Origin: Dipteris shenzhenensis
Taxonomy: Eukaryota; Polypodiophyta; Polypodiopsida; Gleicheniales
Strand: one strand, 5' to 3'
Length of the DNA: 64,000 nt
Assembly: GCA_047967505.1 (NCBI GenBank)
Contig: CM106540.1
Part shown: one piece after another, positions 1 through 10,009 of the stretch
Numbering within the stretch: the stretch's first letter is position 1
Layout: each line of letters opens with the position of its first letter
Program-made: the position numbers and the translations under genes
Notes under the pieces: generated by a model
Seen by the model: the letters and a program-made list of their open reading frames with translations, nothing else
Database searches by the model: none
What the model was told of the DNA's origin: nothing

Positions 1-1765
1 GGAAGAGCTTGATTTGTCCGCAAGGGCAGCTATCATGCTCACTATTTCTGATACTCTTGTGTTCAATGTTCACGCTGATTTATATGCAGCAGCAGGCTGC
101 TGCAGATAACCCTGTTCAAGAGGGTATACAGGCTGAAAATCAGCCAGATAATTTTGCCAATGATGCACCACTGGATATGCCAGCAGATGGGGCTGTAGAA
201 CAGCAAGATATGGTGGTACAGCCACCCGTCATGCATGACGAACAAGCTGGACAGCAGCCTAATCCGGAACATTTTGTTAGGAGGAGCACCCGTGTACAAC
301 GGCCTCCTGCCAGGTTTGTTCCAGGAGCCAATAATGTGGCTGATTTTATCATGCTGACAGATTGTGGTGAGCCTTCCAGCTTCAAGGAAGCTATGGGAAG
401 AACAAAGAAAAAGAAGTGGGAGAAAGCCATGCAGTCAGAAATGGACTCCCTACTTCAAAATGATACATGGGACTTGGTGCAGCTACCTGCAGGCAGAAAG
501 GTTTTGCCATGCAAGTGGGTTTACAAAGTCAAAGTGGATTCAAATGCTTTACCGAGGTATAAGGCCAGATTGGTTGCCAAGGGATTTAAGCAGGAGAAGG
601 GCATTGACTTTGATGAGATCTTTTCCCCTGTAGTCAAGATGACTACTTTGAGAGCAATGTTAGCTCTTGTTGCTCATGACGACATGGATTTATGTCAGAT
701 GGATGTGAAGACAGCTTTTCTTCACGGAGATCTCCATGATGAGATCTATATGAGTCAGCCAGAGGGATATGCTGTTAAAGGGAAAGAGCAGCTTGTGTGT
801 AAGCTCAAGAGGAGCTTGTATGGACTCAAGCAGGCGCCAAGAGAATGGTACAAGAAGTTTGATGCCTTCATGCAGTCCCAAGGGTATCATAGGTGTGAGA
901 CCGATCATTGCTTGTACACCAAACGGGCAAAGGATGGCAGTTTGATGCTACTCATTCTATATGTGGATGACATGCTTATTGCCAGTAAATCTCAGCATGA
1001 GATTAGTGCTTTGAAGAAACAACTGCATAAGTCTTTTGACATGAAAGACTTGGTTGATGCAAATCATATTCTTGGCATGCGGATTACTTGTGATAGGTCC
1101 AAGGGACTTTTGTTTCTGTCACAGAAGGAGTACATTGACAAAGTACTGCAGCGCTTTAAAATGGAGGGGGGGAAGTCTATTAGTACCCCGTTGCCTCCAC
1201 ATTTAAAACTCAGCCGTAAGGACAGCCCCAGATCAGATGATGATAAGGCTGAAATGGCCAAGGTTCCGTATGCATCTGCAGTTGGTTCTTTGATGTATGC
1301 CATGGTTGCCACTCGTCCGGATATTGCTTTTGCGGTGGGAGTCATCAGCAGGTATATGGCAAATCCAGGCAAGAGGCATTGGGAAGCAGTGAAAGGTGTC
1401 TTGAGGTATCTCAAGGGTACCAAAGACTTGTGCATATGCTATGGTAGGCAGGATGCATTGGTGCACGGTTTTACAGACTCAGACTATGCAGGGAATGTAG
1501 ATAACCGGAAGTCTACTACCGGTTATATTTTCACTTTTGCAGGAGGTGCTATATCATGGGTATCTCCGTTGCAGAAATGCGTTGCACTGTCAACTACTGA
1601 AGCTGAATATGTTGCAGCCAGTGAGGCTTGCAAGGAAGCAATATGGCTTACTCGGCTGGTGGGAGATTTGGGCATTACAGGAGATATGCAAGTTTTGCAT
1701 TGTGATAGTCAGAGTGCTATCATGTTGGCAAAGAATCCGGTCTTTCATCAAAAGACCAAGCACGT
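1..1765 (+). mobile_element. Ty1/copia retrotransposon, 3' part, truncated
   Basis: The copia pol frame enters from the left edge. The element ends abruptly inside the last RNase H motif near 1765. The sequence GGTCGACC occurs on both sides of a 35-base stretch (about 1771 and 1806) right after the break, which may mark the recombination point. No polypurine tract or LTR follows. Confidence 0.85.
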
Positions 1766-1823
1766 AGAAGGTCGACCGATCACTTTCTTTTCTCCCTGTG
1801 CACAAGGTCGACCAATTGAGTGA
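9..1823 (+). CDS. Ty1/copia pol: reverse transcriptase and RNase H (partial polyprotein)
   Basis: Open frame of 604 codons covering the 3' half of a copia polyprotein; gag, protease and most of the integrase lie left of the window. An acidic, Gln-rich linker (about residues 30-115) leads into the copia RT: KWVYKVK (~168), KARLVAKGF (~183), DVKTAFLHG (~233), SLYGLKQAPR (~268) and the catalytic YVDD (~317-320). RNase H follows with TDSDYAG (~491) and ALSTTEAEYVA (~527). RT and RNase H are uninterrupted, so this copy is fairly young or recently active. The frame leaves copia homology after KTKHVE (near base 1765), where VRYHF-type residues are expected. The last ~19 codons come from unrelated sequence, so the element is 3' truncated and has no visible 3' LTR. 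The start at base 9 is only the first start-like codon of the open frame, not a real initiation site. Confidence 0.9.
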   Translation: MICPQGQLSCSLFLILLCSMFTLIYMQQQAAADNPVQEGIQAENQPDNFANDAPLDMPADGAVEQQDMVVQPPVMHDEQAGQQPNPEHFVRRSTRVQRPPARFVPGANNVADFIMLTDCGEPSSFKEAMGRTKKKKWEKAMQSEMDSLLQNDTWDLVQLPAGRKVLPCKWVYKVKVDSNALPRYKARLVAKGFKQEKGIDFDEIFSPVVKMTTLRAMLALVAHDDMDLCQMDVKTAFLHGDLHDEIYMSQPEGYAVKGKEQLVCKLKRSLYGLKQAPREWYKKFDAFMQSQGYHRCETDHCLYTKRAKDGSLMLLILYVDDMLIASKSQHEISALKKQLHKSFDMKDLVDANHILGMRITCDRSKGLLFLSQKEYIDKVLQRFKMEGGKSISTPLPPHLKLSRKDSPRSDDDKAEMAKVPYASAVGSLMYAMVATRPDIAFAVGVISRYMANPGKRHWEAVKGVLRYLKGTKDLCICYGRQDALVHGFTDSDYAGNVDNRKSTTGYIFTFAGGAISWVSPLQKCVALSTTEAEYVAASEACKEAIWLTRLVGDLGITGDMQVLHCDSQSAIMLAKNPVFHQKTKHVEGRPITFFSPCAQGRPIE

Positions 1824-2299
1824 CATCACATCTTCTTCTTCTTCTCTCCTTAATCGTCTTGGTCGCATGTGGTTGCATCGAGAATACCCGTAACCCAAGT
1901 CTCCTTGATATAGACCTACCATAAGTCATATATGTAATGACCCGGTGGATCTCCTATCATGTCAAGTGGAGAGTGGGTGCGTCTAAGAACTACAAGATGG
2001 AGGGAGGTGATCAATGGACATGCCTCAGGAGCAATACGAAGATCTCTCTTTCCCATCAATTGTGCACTCCATGGATGTCAAGAGGGCCATCTATGGTAGC
2101 CTCTACCTACCCACCTATATCATGCCATACTCTCAAACCCTATGTTCAAATGTAATGATTAAGAATGAGATATATGTGTATAGAGCTCGCATACAAATTT
2201 CCACACGTATGATATCATGCAGAATGCGCATCTTCCTATGGATCATACGAGAGAGCATCATTACCTCTAGTCTCTCAAACACAATCCTCTTGGGTGCTC

Positions 2300-2300
<1 letters not shown>
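1824..2300. other. Anonymous sequence between copia and LINE fragment
   Basis: No coding motif, LTR end or RNA gene recognised. A short TTC-rich run lies near 1833-1850. It is probably decayed transposon sequence. Confidence 0.4.

Positions 2301-2340
<40 letters not shown>
2301..2340. repeat. (GA)n microsatellite at a LINE 3' end
   Basis: About 18 uninterrupted AG units. Read on the minus strand this is a (CT)n tract directly at the 3' end of the LINE fragment that follows, as in copies at 3165-3203 and 9363-9398. Confidence 0.9.
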
Positions 2341-2342
<2 letters not shown>

Positions 2343-2700
2343 TATTAGCATCTTCCTGAGGCCTGCGGGCCTACGAGACAAAGTACAATTAAGAAGGTAA
2401 CTCATACAAGCCATTGCGGCTGAAGCAAAGGAATCGCTCAAGTGCTCCAAATACATATCTAGGCCCCATCGTGACTCTCCGATGAGCTGCAAAGATGTCT
2501 CGTATCTGTGCCTATCAACTCGTTTCTCGTTGTGGTGAGGGACGTGGTCTCCATGATCTCTGCATCCGGTGGGCCATAACAAGAGTGACACACGGGCTCG
2601 GACCACCTCCTCTAAGTAGAGCAAGGATGGGCTCGACCTCTATTGTGCATGCTCTAGACAACCTCTGCACCGTGTGTAGCCACGGTATCTCTAGAGTCTA
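2341..2700 (-). mobile_element. LINE family A, 5'-truncated 3' end
   Basis: The order of shared words matches the 3' end of the larger LINE at 3.2-6.9 kb: a GGCCT...GGGCC...GAGACAAAGT block next to the (GA)n tract, then CTCATACAAGCC, GGCTGAAGCAAAGG, and a TCTCGTATCTG block before a degenerate coding tail. No open frame survives. It is a typical 5'-truncated LINE insertion in minus orientation. Confidence 0.6.
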
Positions 2701-3164
2701 GCTCCACTGCTTATTCAAGTCTTCAAAAGAGCGATGGGATTCACCTCTAAGCAGGCATCCGCACTCAAGACAATTACAACATAAGCACAAAACAGTAGTA
2801 CAAAGTGTCTGAAGACCGAGGTCTACGAGGAGCTTTGGTGGTGTATGGGGAGAGATAAAGAGAGAACAAAGAAAGTTTATTGATGTCTACGAAAAACCAA
2901 GGGGTCTATGAGACTGAAAAGAAACCAAATACAATGAAACATAAGGGTGGGGGCCACTAAAATGGGCAGCAATGCCCAAGGCTGATGCCTGTGACATTTT
3001 CCCAATTCCACATGTGTGCCTTCCTGCACTTATATATACCCTTGTAAGGCTAGAATATATCTGATCGTACAAATTCAGATTTTTGTTGTACAAATTCCTG
3101 CATTTATTTTGGAAGCTGTTCAAAGCTTTCAAACACCTCAAAATTCTTCTTTCTACACATGTAT
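2701..3164. other. Anonymous transposon-like sequence
   Basis: No gene recognised. A ~65-base stretch near 3028-3092 (ATATACCCTTGTAAGGCTAG and following) resembles 26893-26950, so both belong to one dispersed repeat, possibly an LTR remnant. Confidence 0.4.
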
Positions 3165-3203
3165 TCCTGAGAGAGAGAGAGAGAGAGAAAGAAAGAAAGA
3201 AAG
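3165..3203. repeat. (GA)n(GAAA)n tract at LINE 3' end
   Basis: Starts with about nine GA units and passes into GAAA units next to ATATTTAACGTCCACGG. On the minus strand this is the 3' tail of the LINE. Confidence 0.85.
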
Positions 3204-3710
3204 ATATTTAACGTCCACGGGAGACCTCGCCAACCTATGGGACAAAGTGCACAAAAAAGCGAACTCATACAAGCCTCAATGGGCTGAAGCAAAGGGTAAG
3301 CTAGGACCCTTGCTGAGTACTAATCTATGCTAATAGAATCATAATCATATCATATCAATCAATCTATCTAGGCACTGGGACGAAACCGAAGCCTGGTACA
3401 ATGATGGCTCTCTGGTGGGCTGCGAAAATATCTCGTATTTGCGTCTGTCGAGCTGTCTCACGCTGCACTGGGGGGCGCGGTCTCCTCGCTCTCTAGACTC
3501 TCTGGGCTATGTCTAGAGTGATCCCTCCTCTCTATCGGTCTCCTCTGAGGAAAGCTGTGATAGGTCGGACCTCAATAGAGTATACTCTGGGGGCTCTCTG
3601 TCGCACATGTGGCATCTGCGAACCTCTCTCGGCGGTACTGTGCCGGCTGCTCATCCAGACTGCTCTCATATCGGCTAGCTCCTCTACCTCCACTCCACTG
3701 TGTCCGGGGG

Positions 3711-4178
3711 CTAACTCAAATGTATAGAAGTTGTGACGTGCCGCTGTGTCCGATCATCCTCTATGTCTTGTAGTGGTCTGACCACCCCCTGCTGCTCTTT
3801 GATCTGCCGTAGAAGCGCCTCCCTATGTTGCCGCATCTCCATCAGATAGAGTCCGATACAGACCTGGTCATGGAAATGGATCAGTCGTGACAAAGGACCG
3901 AAGCCATTCCCCTCTAGGTAGAGGCAATGGTAGCGTCCTCGAATCTCGTAGTACGCTGGGCAAACACAAAGAAAATGCTCCTCTGTCTCAACCGCCCCCA
4001 GCGTACATAGCGTGCAGATCCGCTGCACTCTAGGTACAACCGTTGCTCTCCCTACCTCAATCCTCAGCTGATGGAATGAAACCCGCATCTGACCAATGGC
4101 AATCCTCAGTGCATGAGATACTCCTCTATCCTCGAGATACTGGGGTCTGATAATGAATCCCTCCTCTAATACTCTCAC
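3711..4178 (-). pseudogene. LINE ORF2 C-terminal CCHC segment
   Basis: Contains C-x2-C-x9-H-x4-C (RICTLC...EEHFLCVCPAY, about residues 54-77), the zinc knuckle typical of LINE ORF2 C-termini, followed by YYEIRGRYHCL and a charged helical tail. It probably helps bind template RNA or target DNA. It is separated from the RT by frame breaks. Confidence 0.75.
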
Positions 4179-4289
4179 GAAGTAGTCGCAATAGAACTGG
4201 GTCTTGGTGGGGAGTTCCTGGTCCTCCCCCCAAGTCCGGGATGTGTGAAGCTGGAGGAGGTCTAACCATATAATACAGTTGATCTCATC

Positions 4290-4679
4290 TCACGGGATCA
4301 ACTCACGAGGTGCATCCATGCTATACTGAAAGGGGGGAAGCCTATTCATCTGGATACCGTGCTTGGCAAGCCATGTAGATATGCCTGCATACCATGTGTC
4401 TACCCTGCTCTCTGCAAGTCGTCTGAACTCTAGGGCCAACCTCGGGCTCCAATGGGGTAAGTCCCACACCCTATGGATGAAAGTCACTGTTTGAAAGATG
4501 GCATCAACCTGAAGAGGTGTCATGGCGAACTCTGCATGTACTATCTCATGTGGAACTGAGGGCTTACATCGGATCATCTTGGATCCCGTAGTCACCTGTA
4601 ACCGCTCGAAGCTCCTCCAATCTGTCCTCGGAAGATCGCACCCCCAGAAAGGTATTGCATACATGACAGTCAGCCGCAC
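4290..4679 (-). pseudogene. LINE ORF2 connection region
   Basis: Minus-strand frame with a Trp-rich pattern (FWGCDLPRTDWRSFERLQ) that follows the RT in this family and precedes the zinc knuckle segment at 4178-3711. No enzymatic motif of its own. It is placed by order and by lying on the same strand as the flanking RT segments. Confidence 0.55.
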
Positions 4680-4749
4680 TAGTGTGTCGAAAAGCCAACC
4701 CTTCGTTGGTGAATCCTGGAAGTATGCCTGGAAACACTGCTACTCTAGT

Positions 4750-5946
4750 CTAGCCAACACTACGCCCTCGAGTGAGTCGTGCCTGAGCAGCATGTTTCAT
4801 CTTGAAGATGGGTCCTGTGAAGACTGCTCCCAAATATGTGTATGATTGTGCCATCTCCATTAGTTCACCACGATAGGTGAAAGTGAGTCGGTTAGTCACT
4901 GCTCGTGAGGTGTTGAAGATCATAACCTTAGTTTTCCCAAGGTTGACCGTCAGATCTGTCTCTCTGCAAAACACCTCTAAAGCCTCCAGATCTCTCTGTA
5001 GTCCCTCCGCTAAAGAGGATATAAGGACTATATCATCAACATATAACAGTATTTGTATCCCCTAGTGATGAGCCCTCGCCACCTAGGCGATCTATGAAAG
5101 ATGTGATCTCATCAATGTAGAGTCCAAAAAGAGTCGGTGAGAGAGGGCAGCCTTGCTTCACCCCAATGGTACTCTCGACCCAATCTGATAGACCGCCTGG
5201 GGCACGGACCCTGCCTCTGACTGACTCAAAAGCTCATCACACCTCAAATCAACATCTCTGGTATCTGCATCTCCTGTAGTCTCCTAATCATGCGGGATCG
5301 TGAAACAGTGTCGAAGGCCTTTCGAAAGTCTACGAAGCATGTGTAGACTTTCTGATGTCTGGACCTCCCCTCCTCAATGATAGCCCTTAAAGTAAAAATG
5401 TGGTCTAGAGTAGAGTGCTGCCTCCTAAATCCTACCTGCCCTAGTGCTCGTTGCCCCTCGTGCCTCTGTATGACTGCTGATCTCTCTCTCTAGTAGCGAT
5501 CCATAGATCTTGGCCAGTGTGTGGCCAATCATGAGGGTACAATAGTTCCCGGTGTCCATGGGGTCTCTTGCTTTGTGTATCGGTACGATAGTAGTGGTGC
5601 TCCATGCTGGTGGGAAGCCGTGGCAAACTGCAAGGTTAAACATATGTGCAAGGATCAGTGCTAGGACCTCCTGCCCATGTGCGAAGTGCTCTATCCGAAG
5701 GCCTTCGTGATCCTGTGATTTCCAATTGTGGAGCCGGCAAAGTGCAGTCCGCACATTCTGCGTAGTGAATAGATGACAAGTAGTGGACCCGTGCATAGTG
5801 GACATGTCTGGCCGTGTTTGCCTATAAGGAGCATGCATAAGTGTGCCACATGCCCAGATCGGTGATGGGGATGGATAGCTTTCCCTCCACGAGGAATCCC
5901 CACCCAGTGGTTGGGTCTCCTCCGCGAAATGATATGATGATCTCAT
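4750..5946 (-). pseudogene. LINE reverse transcriptase core, frameshifted
   Basis: Three successive frames: 5946-5425 has the N-terminal RT pattern (TTTIVPIHKARDP, LAKIYG); about 5440-5270 encodes the TLDHIFTLR and VDFRKAFDTV blocks; about 5170-4750 has GVKQGCPLSPT, the catalytic YVDDIVLIS (around 5047-5025) and LTVNLGKTKVMIFN. The catalytic Asp pair is intact, but frames change at least twice, so no full enzyme is made. Confidence 0.85.
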
Positions 5947-6239
5947 CCATCCTATGTGTGTGGAAGGCTCGTCTCTTGCGGCGTGTCAACCCGGCATAAG
6001 ATCATGTGTGCCTCGTGTGGCGTCAACTGACCCCAAGACTTGCTCCCGTGTGAGGTGGGCTTGCATTTCTCTGCACTCATCATCAAACCAAGGGTTTTGA
6101 GGCATCTTCCCATCTCGTACCCGTGAAGATCGGGTCGTAGGAAAGGATCTGGTGGCAACATATTGTATCACTGTGACAAGGGTAGCTGAAGCGCGGGCGA
6201 GATCTAGATCAGCCTCCAATAAGGCCAGAAGCTCTCTGG

Positions 6240-6761
6240 CTAAGTCACGAACATAAAAGGCCAGATATGAGTGGTCAGCTCCAAGTGGGGGGGGGTATGG
6301 TGGAGGTCATGTATCCGTGAGACAAAAGCCAGTGGGCCCAGTAAGTAGTCCACTGTGCTAGTCCCGCCTCCATGTGGGAAGCATGTGAATCCCTCAGATG
6401 ATGGCCATCTCTGAAGGCCATTGTAGATGATGAGGTCGTGGACAGCTCCCAACTCAAGCAGGTGTGGCCCGTATGCTGTCACATGTGAAGTATTTGCAAA
6501 GAGTCTCTGAATCCTAAGTTCTACTGCATCTAACTCTAACATCATGTGGGGATCTCTCTCATATGTGAAGTCAAGTAAGCCCACTTGCCTGTCCCTCGTC
6601 CTTGCATTGAAATCCCCCAGAAGGAGGGTGTCTCCCTGTCTAGAGAACTCTATGATATCCTTATGTATCGCTCTCCATACCACAGATATGAGTGGTCTCA
6701 AGTGTGTTTTGAAGAGGACAGCTACTCCTCCAGAGCCTCGCACCCCACTCTCTCTCCTCAT
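6240..6761 (-). pseudogene. LINE endonuclease (EEP/APE-type) segment
   Basis: The frame contains LLLGDFNAR (about residues 46-54), the Asp-Asn core of exonuclease-endonuclease-phosphatase endonucleases, and a later STVDYLLG (about 133-140), matching the S-x-IDY motif before the final catalytic His. The N-terminal Asn and Glu motifs and the terminal SDH motif are not in this frame, so the domain is incomplete. Its expected role in a live element is nicking target DNA for target-primed reverse transcription. Confidence 0.75.
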
Positions 6762-6960
6762 TTCTTTCCTATGAGCAGACTCTCAGGTGTACCCTGTCAC
6801 TGTGGGCAGCCCTCTCTCTGGGCTCTCATGTGTCTCAATGTAGAAGATGATGTCTATGCCTGTGTATGTCTCCGAGAAGCCACCTGGGTCTGACCAAAGT
6901 GTGCCATTACAGTTCCATACAGCCATACTCAGCTTGTTTTGTGCACTCTTCTCCCAGCTC

Positions 6961-8575
6961 TAGCACCGTCATAAAAAGAAAGATATATTAACGTCCTCAA
7001 GAGGCCTCACGAGCCTATGGCACCAAGCGAAAAAAACTCATACACGCCTCGAAGGGCTAAAGCAAAGGGTTTGCTAAGGCCCTTGATGAGTACTATGATA
7101 AGCTTGAACTACATAGCTTAAGAGCTCAAACAAAACTCAAAACTCAAATCCAAAGTTGAGGCTCGGAATCCAAAGCCCGGCACCATGGTGGCCCTCCGGT
7201 GCGCTGCGAGGATATCTCAGATCTGAGTCTACCGCACTGGTAAGTAAGCTATGTCGGTGAAGCACTACACGTGAGGTGTTGAAAATAATAACCTTGGTCT
7301 TCCCAAGGTTTACTGTCAAATCCCTCTCTCTCTACAGAACACGTCTAGTGTCTCTAGATGCCTCTACAGCCCCTTTGCTGAGGATGATATCAGAACTATG
7401 TCATATGCACATAGTAGTATCCGTATGATCAAATCAGCCAATAGTGATCCCTCGCCTCCTAGGTGGTCTATGAAGGAGGTGATCTCATCAATGCAAAGCC
7501 CAAAGAGCATCGACGAAAGGGGGCATCCCTACTTCACTCTGATCATGCTCTCAACCCAATCTGATAGGCCTCCCAGGGCCAAGATTCTCCCTCTGATGGA
7601 CTCATATAGGCTCAACACTCCCCAGATCGTAACCTCTGGGATCCTGTGACCTCCTGATCATGCGGGATCGTGGGACAGTGACGAAGGCCTTCCGAAAGTC
7701 TACAAAAGAAGCGTAGACTTTCTGGCATCTAGATCCCACCTTCTCAATGGTAGCTCTCAGAGTGAAGATGTGGTCCAAGGTGCAGTGCTGTCGCTGAAAC
7801 CTACCTGCCCTAGAGCCCGCTGTCCATGAGCCTCTATGTGGCGTTGATCTCCCTCTCTGGTACCGATCCATAGATTTTGGCCAAGGTGTGGCCAATCATG
7901 AAAGTGCGATAGTTCCCAATGTCCATGGGTTCTCCTACTTTGTGTATCGGTACAATGGTGGTAAAGCACCAAGCAGGTGGAAATACAACATGGTTGAACA
8001 TCTGCGCTAGAACCAGAGCCAGGACCTCCTCCCCATGCGTAGTCCCTCATGTGTCAATTGTCGTGAGATATGTTGCGCCTCAGCTGTCGTCAAATGACCT
8101 AAAGCTTGCTCACATGTGAGGTGGGCTCTCATCGCTCTGCACTCGTCATCGAATCAAGCATCTTCCCAATTGGGACATGTGCGGATCGAGTCATGGGGAA
8201 AGATCTAGTGGCGTACCACTAAGACAAGCGTGTCCGAGGTGTGGGCGAGGTCTATATCATCTCCATGTAGGACCGGGAGCTACTAGGCTAGGTGGCTCAC
8301 ATAAACTGGATCAAGGGCACGATTGAAGTGGATCTTAACCCAAGCAGGCGTGGGAAGGGCCCTCCCTATGACTGGCATAGTAGCAAAAACCGGAAAGGCT
8401 AGGTATGAGTGGTCAGCACCGAGTGGCGGAGGAGGCACAGTAAAGTCGTGTATCCGTAGGCAAAGAATAGGGATCCTAGTAGGTAGTCCGTTGTACTGGT
8501 CCCCCCATCATATGGGAAGCAAGTGAGCCCACTAGATCATGGGCATCTCTGGAGACATTATACATTATCAAATCA
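6961..8575 (-). mobile_element. LINE family A, second minus-strand copy with internal deletion
   Basis: The 3' UTR block (GGCCTCACGAGCCTATGG, then AAAGGGTTTGCTAAGGCCC) recurs at about 6985-7085. At about 7240-7260 it jumps directly into the RT C-terminal block (LTVNLGKTKV at 7319-7137), so the ORF2 3' third is missing. Upstream in reading order are a mutated catalytic motif (CAYD in place of YVDD, near 7405), TLDHIFTLR / VDFRKAF (7895-7602) and an RT N-terminal frame (8050-7757). A degraded endonuclease region reaches about 8575. This copy has no long (GA)n tail. Confidence 0.75.
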
Positions 8576-8920
8576 TAATGTTCATGTTACATGCGCCTAC
8601 TAGTGTTGTGTGGGAAAAGGGCCACAAGCATGAAACCAGTGAATGGTAATTTTGTTACAAATTTAGTTGCAGCATATTTTGAATATCAACGTACGCAAGT
8701 TCATGCCTCATCTTCGAGAAAGAGGGATACTCATTGGAGTGCTTGATGGATCTTGGTTAATGGTTTTTAAGGATTATGGCAGAGATGACTTCCTCAATGG
8801 TGCTCTGCTACACTCAATATGGCATACATACTCAAGACTATGGGTCAGCACATGCAATTTGGGTTGCACATGACTGATAGCTTTTGGGCAATGTGCATAT
8901 TGTGTTGGAGGTCGACATCT
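8576..8920 (+). other. Unassigned stretch with a 68-codon open frame
   Basis: A plus-strand frame at 8667-8873 encodes KFMPHLRERGILIGVLDG and GRDDFLNGALLHSIWHT. It reads like real protein but I do not recognise a family. It lies between LINE copies and has no clear splice sites, so it could be a captured gene fragment or a transposon remnant. Confidence 0.3.
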
Positions 8921-9060
8921 CCTGATGTCACCTAGAGAGAGAGGGCCTTACTTGTAGGTGTGCTCGCCCAAGGAGTCACTATGAACATAGCTCAACGGGT
9001 TCACAGATCGAGGAGACCACACCCCCCTCCGATGCCACAATCTGAGATAGCTAGAAGACT

Positions 9061-9360
9061 CAGATTCAAGACATTTTCATAGCTCATAGACGAGCCACCA
9101 CAGTGCCGGGCTTCGGTTTCTGAGTTTCCACTTCCAGTTCCAGTTCTCAGCTTGCTCCAAATAGCAGATAGCACATGATAAGATATGATATGATATTTTT
9201 TGTACTTGTTTTTGCTTGAGCCATTGAGCTCTTTTTATTTCAGCACAGTACTCAACAAACGGTCTTAGCGCACCCTTTGCCTCAACCCCTTGTGGCGTGT
9301 ATGAGCTTTTCTCTTTGGTGTCACTTTGTCCCATAGGCCCACGAGGCCTTCCGTGGACAT

Positions 9361-9398
<38 letters not shown>
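9061..9398 (+). mobile_element. LINE family A, 3' end in plus orientation with (CT)n tail
   Basis: Shares the family's 3' UTR landmarks on the plus strand: GTGCCGGGCTTCGGTTTC (~9103), AGTACTCAACAAACGGTC, CCCTTTGCCTCAACCC, GGCGTGTATGAGC, CCCATAGGCCCACGAGGCC and GTGGACATTAATC, then a pure (CT)n run at 9363-9398. A heavily 5'-truncated insertion. Confidence 0.75.
9363..9398. repeat. (CT)n microsatellite forming the LINE 3' tail
   Basis: About 17 CT units directly after GTGGACATTAAT, the end of the shared LINE 3' UTR. Confidence 0.9.
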
Positions 9399-9399
<1 letters not shown>

Positions 9400-9667
9400 G
9401 CTCCCTCCCTCCCTCCCAGCCTCCTGCCCCCCCCCACCTTCCTCCACCCCTTGCTGCTACCTTCCGTACAGCAACGCCTCTTGCTGCTGCTCTTTGTCGC
9501 AACAGCCCAACCTCCTGCTGTTGCTATCCCGGGCAGCAGCGCCTCTGCTGCTGCTCACCCCGCCACCTCCTCAGCCCACCCTGCCACCCCCTCAGCTCGC
9601 CCCGCCACCCATTCAGCCCACCCCGCTATCCTACCTCTACCTCCGCATCTTAGTCTAGTCGCCTACC
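9399..9667. repeat. C-rich imperfect repeats
   Basis: Cytosine-rich sequence with loosely repeated CCCGCCACC...TCAGCCCACC words (about 9555-9630). Frames over it are proline/serine/alanine low complexity and are not considered genes. It directly abuts the copia LTR. Confidence 0.5.
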
Positions 9668-9929
9668 TGTTAGAATTATAGATATAATTCAGCAGTGACC
9701 AATGTATTTTAATAAGCTAGTTAGGGGCACTTTTCCCTCTTTAAGAGGTTTTTTCCCCTAACCGCAGTTAGTTCACTAACTATGGTTAGTGACTACTAAG
9801 GTTTTGTCACTAAGACAAAACCTTATCTCTTTCTTTTGTGTTGTACTCTACACACTCTTCTATTGCAACTAAGCTTTCACCTTCCAAGCTTTCAGCTCTC
9901 TCTCTCTTGCTCTCTCTCACTCTCTCACA
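9668..9929 (+). repeat. Copia-2 5' LTR
   Basis: 262 bp starting TGTTAGAATT and ending CTCTCTCACA, immediately before TTTGGTATCAGAGC. It contains an inverted AGGTTTTGTC / GACAAAACCTT pair near 9799-9825 and a CT-rich 3' end. No second LTR is available to confirm the ends. Confidence 0.7.
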
Positions 9930-9931
9930 TT

Positions 9932-9943
9932 TGGTATCAGAGC
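9932..9943 (+). other. Primer-binding site, initiator Met tRNA
   Basis: TGGTATCAGAGC two bases after the LTR, complementary to the 3' end of plant initiator tRNA-Met, the usual primer of copia minus-strand DNA synthesis. Confidence 0.85.
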
Positions 9944-10009
9944 ATTAGATCCAGCTCCCTACGACTTCCCCGTTGAGCTCTAGCACCCAGCCCTGCTTCT
10001 CCTGTCGTT

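Larger units (their letters stand above)
3165..6960 (-). mobile_element. Non-LTR retrotransposon (LINE family A), near full-length ORF2, decayed
   Basis: On the minus strand, in order: an endonuclease segment (6761-6240), an RT N-terminal segment (5946-5425), the RT catalytic core (about 5440-4750), a connection region (4679-4290), a C-terminal CCHC knuckle (4178-3711) and a 3' UTR ending in a (CT)n/(CTTT)n tract (3203-3165). Domain order is that of an ORF2 with apurinic-type endonuclease. Frameshifts and stops separate every segment, so it is inactive. Two further copies of its 3' end lie nearby. Confidence 0.88.

Noticed and set aside
9297-9681. Three overlapping open frames rich in Pro, Ser, Ala and Leu
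   Set aside because: They follow from the (CT)n tract and C-rich repeats. No start context, no motif, all frames equally open.
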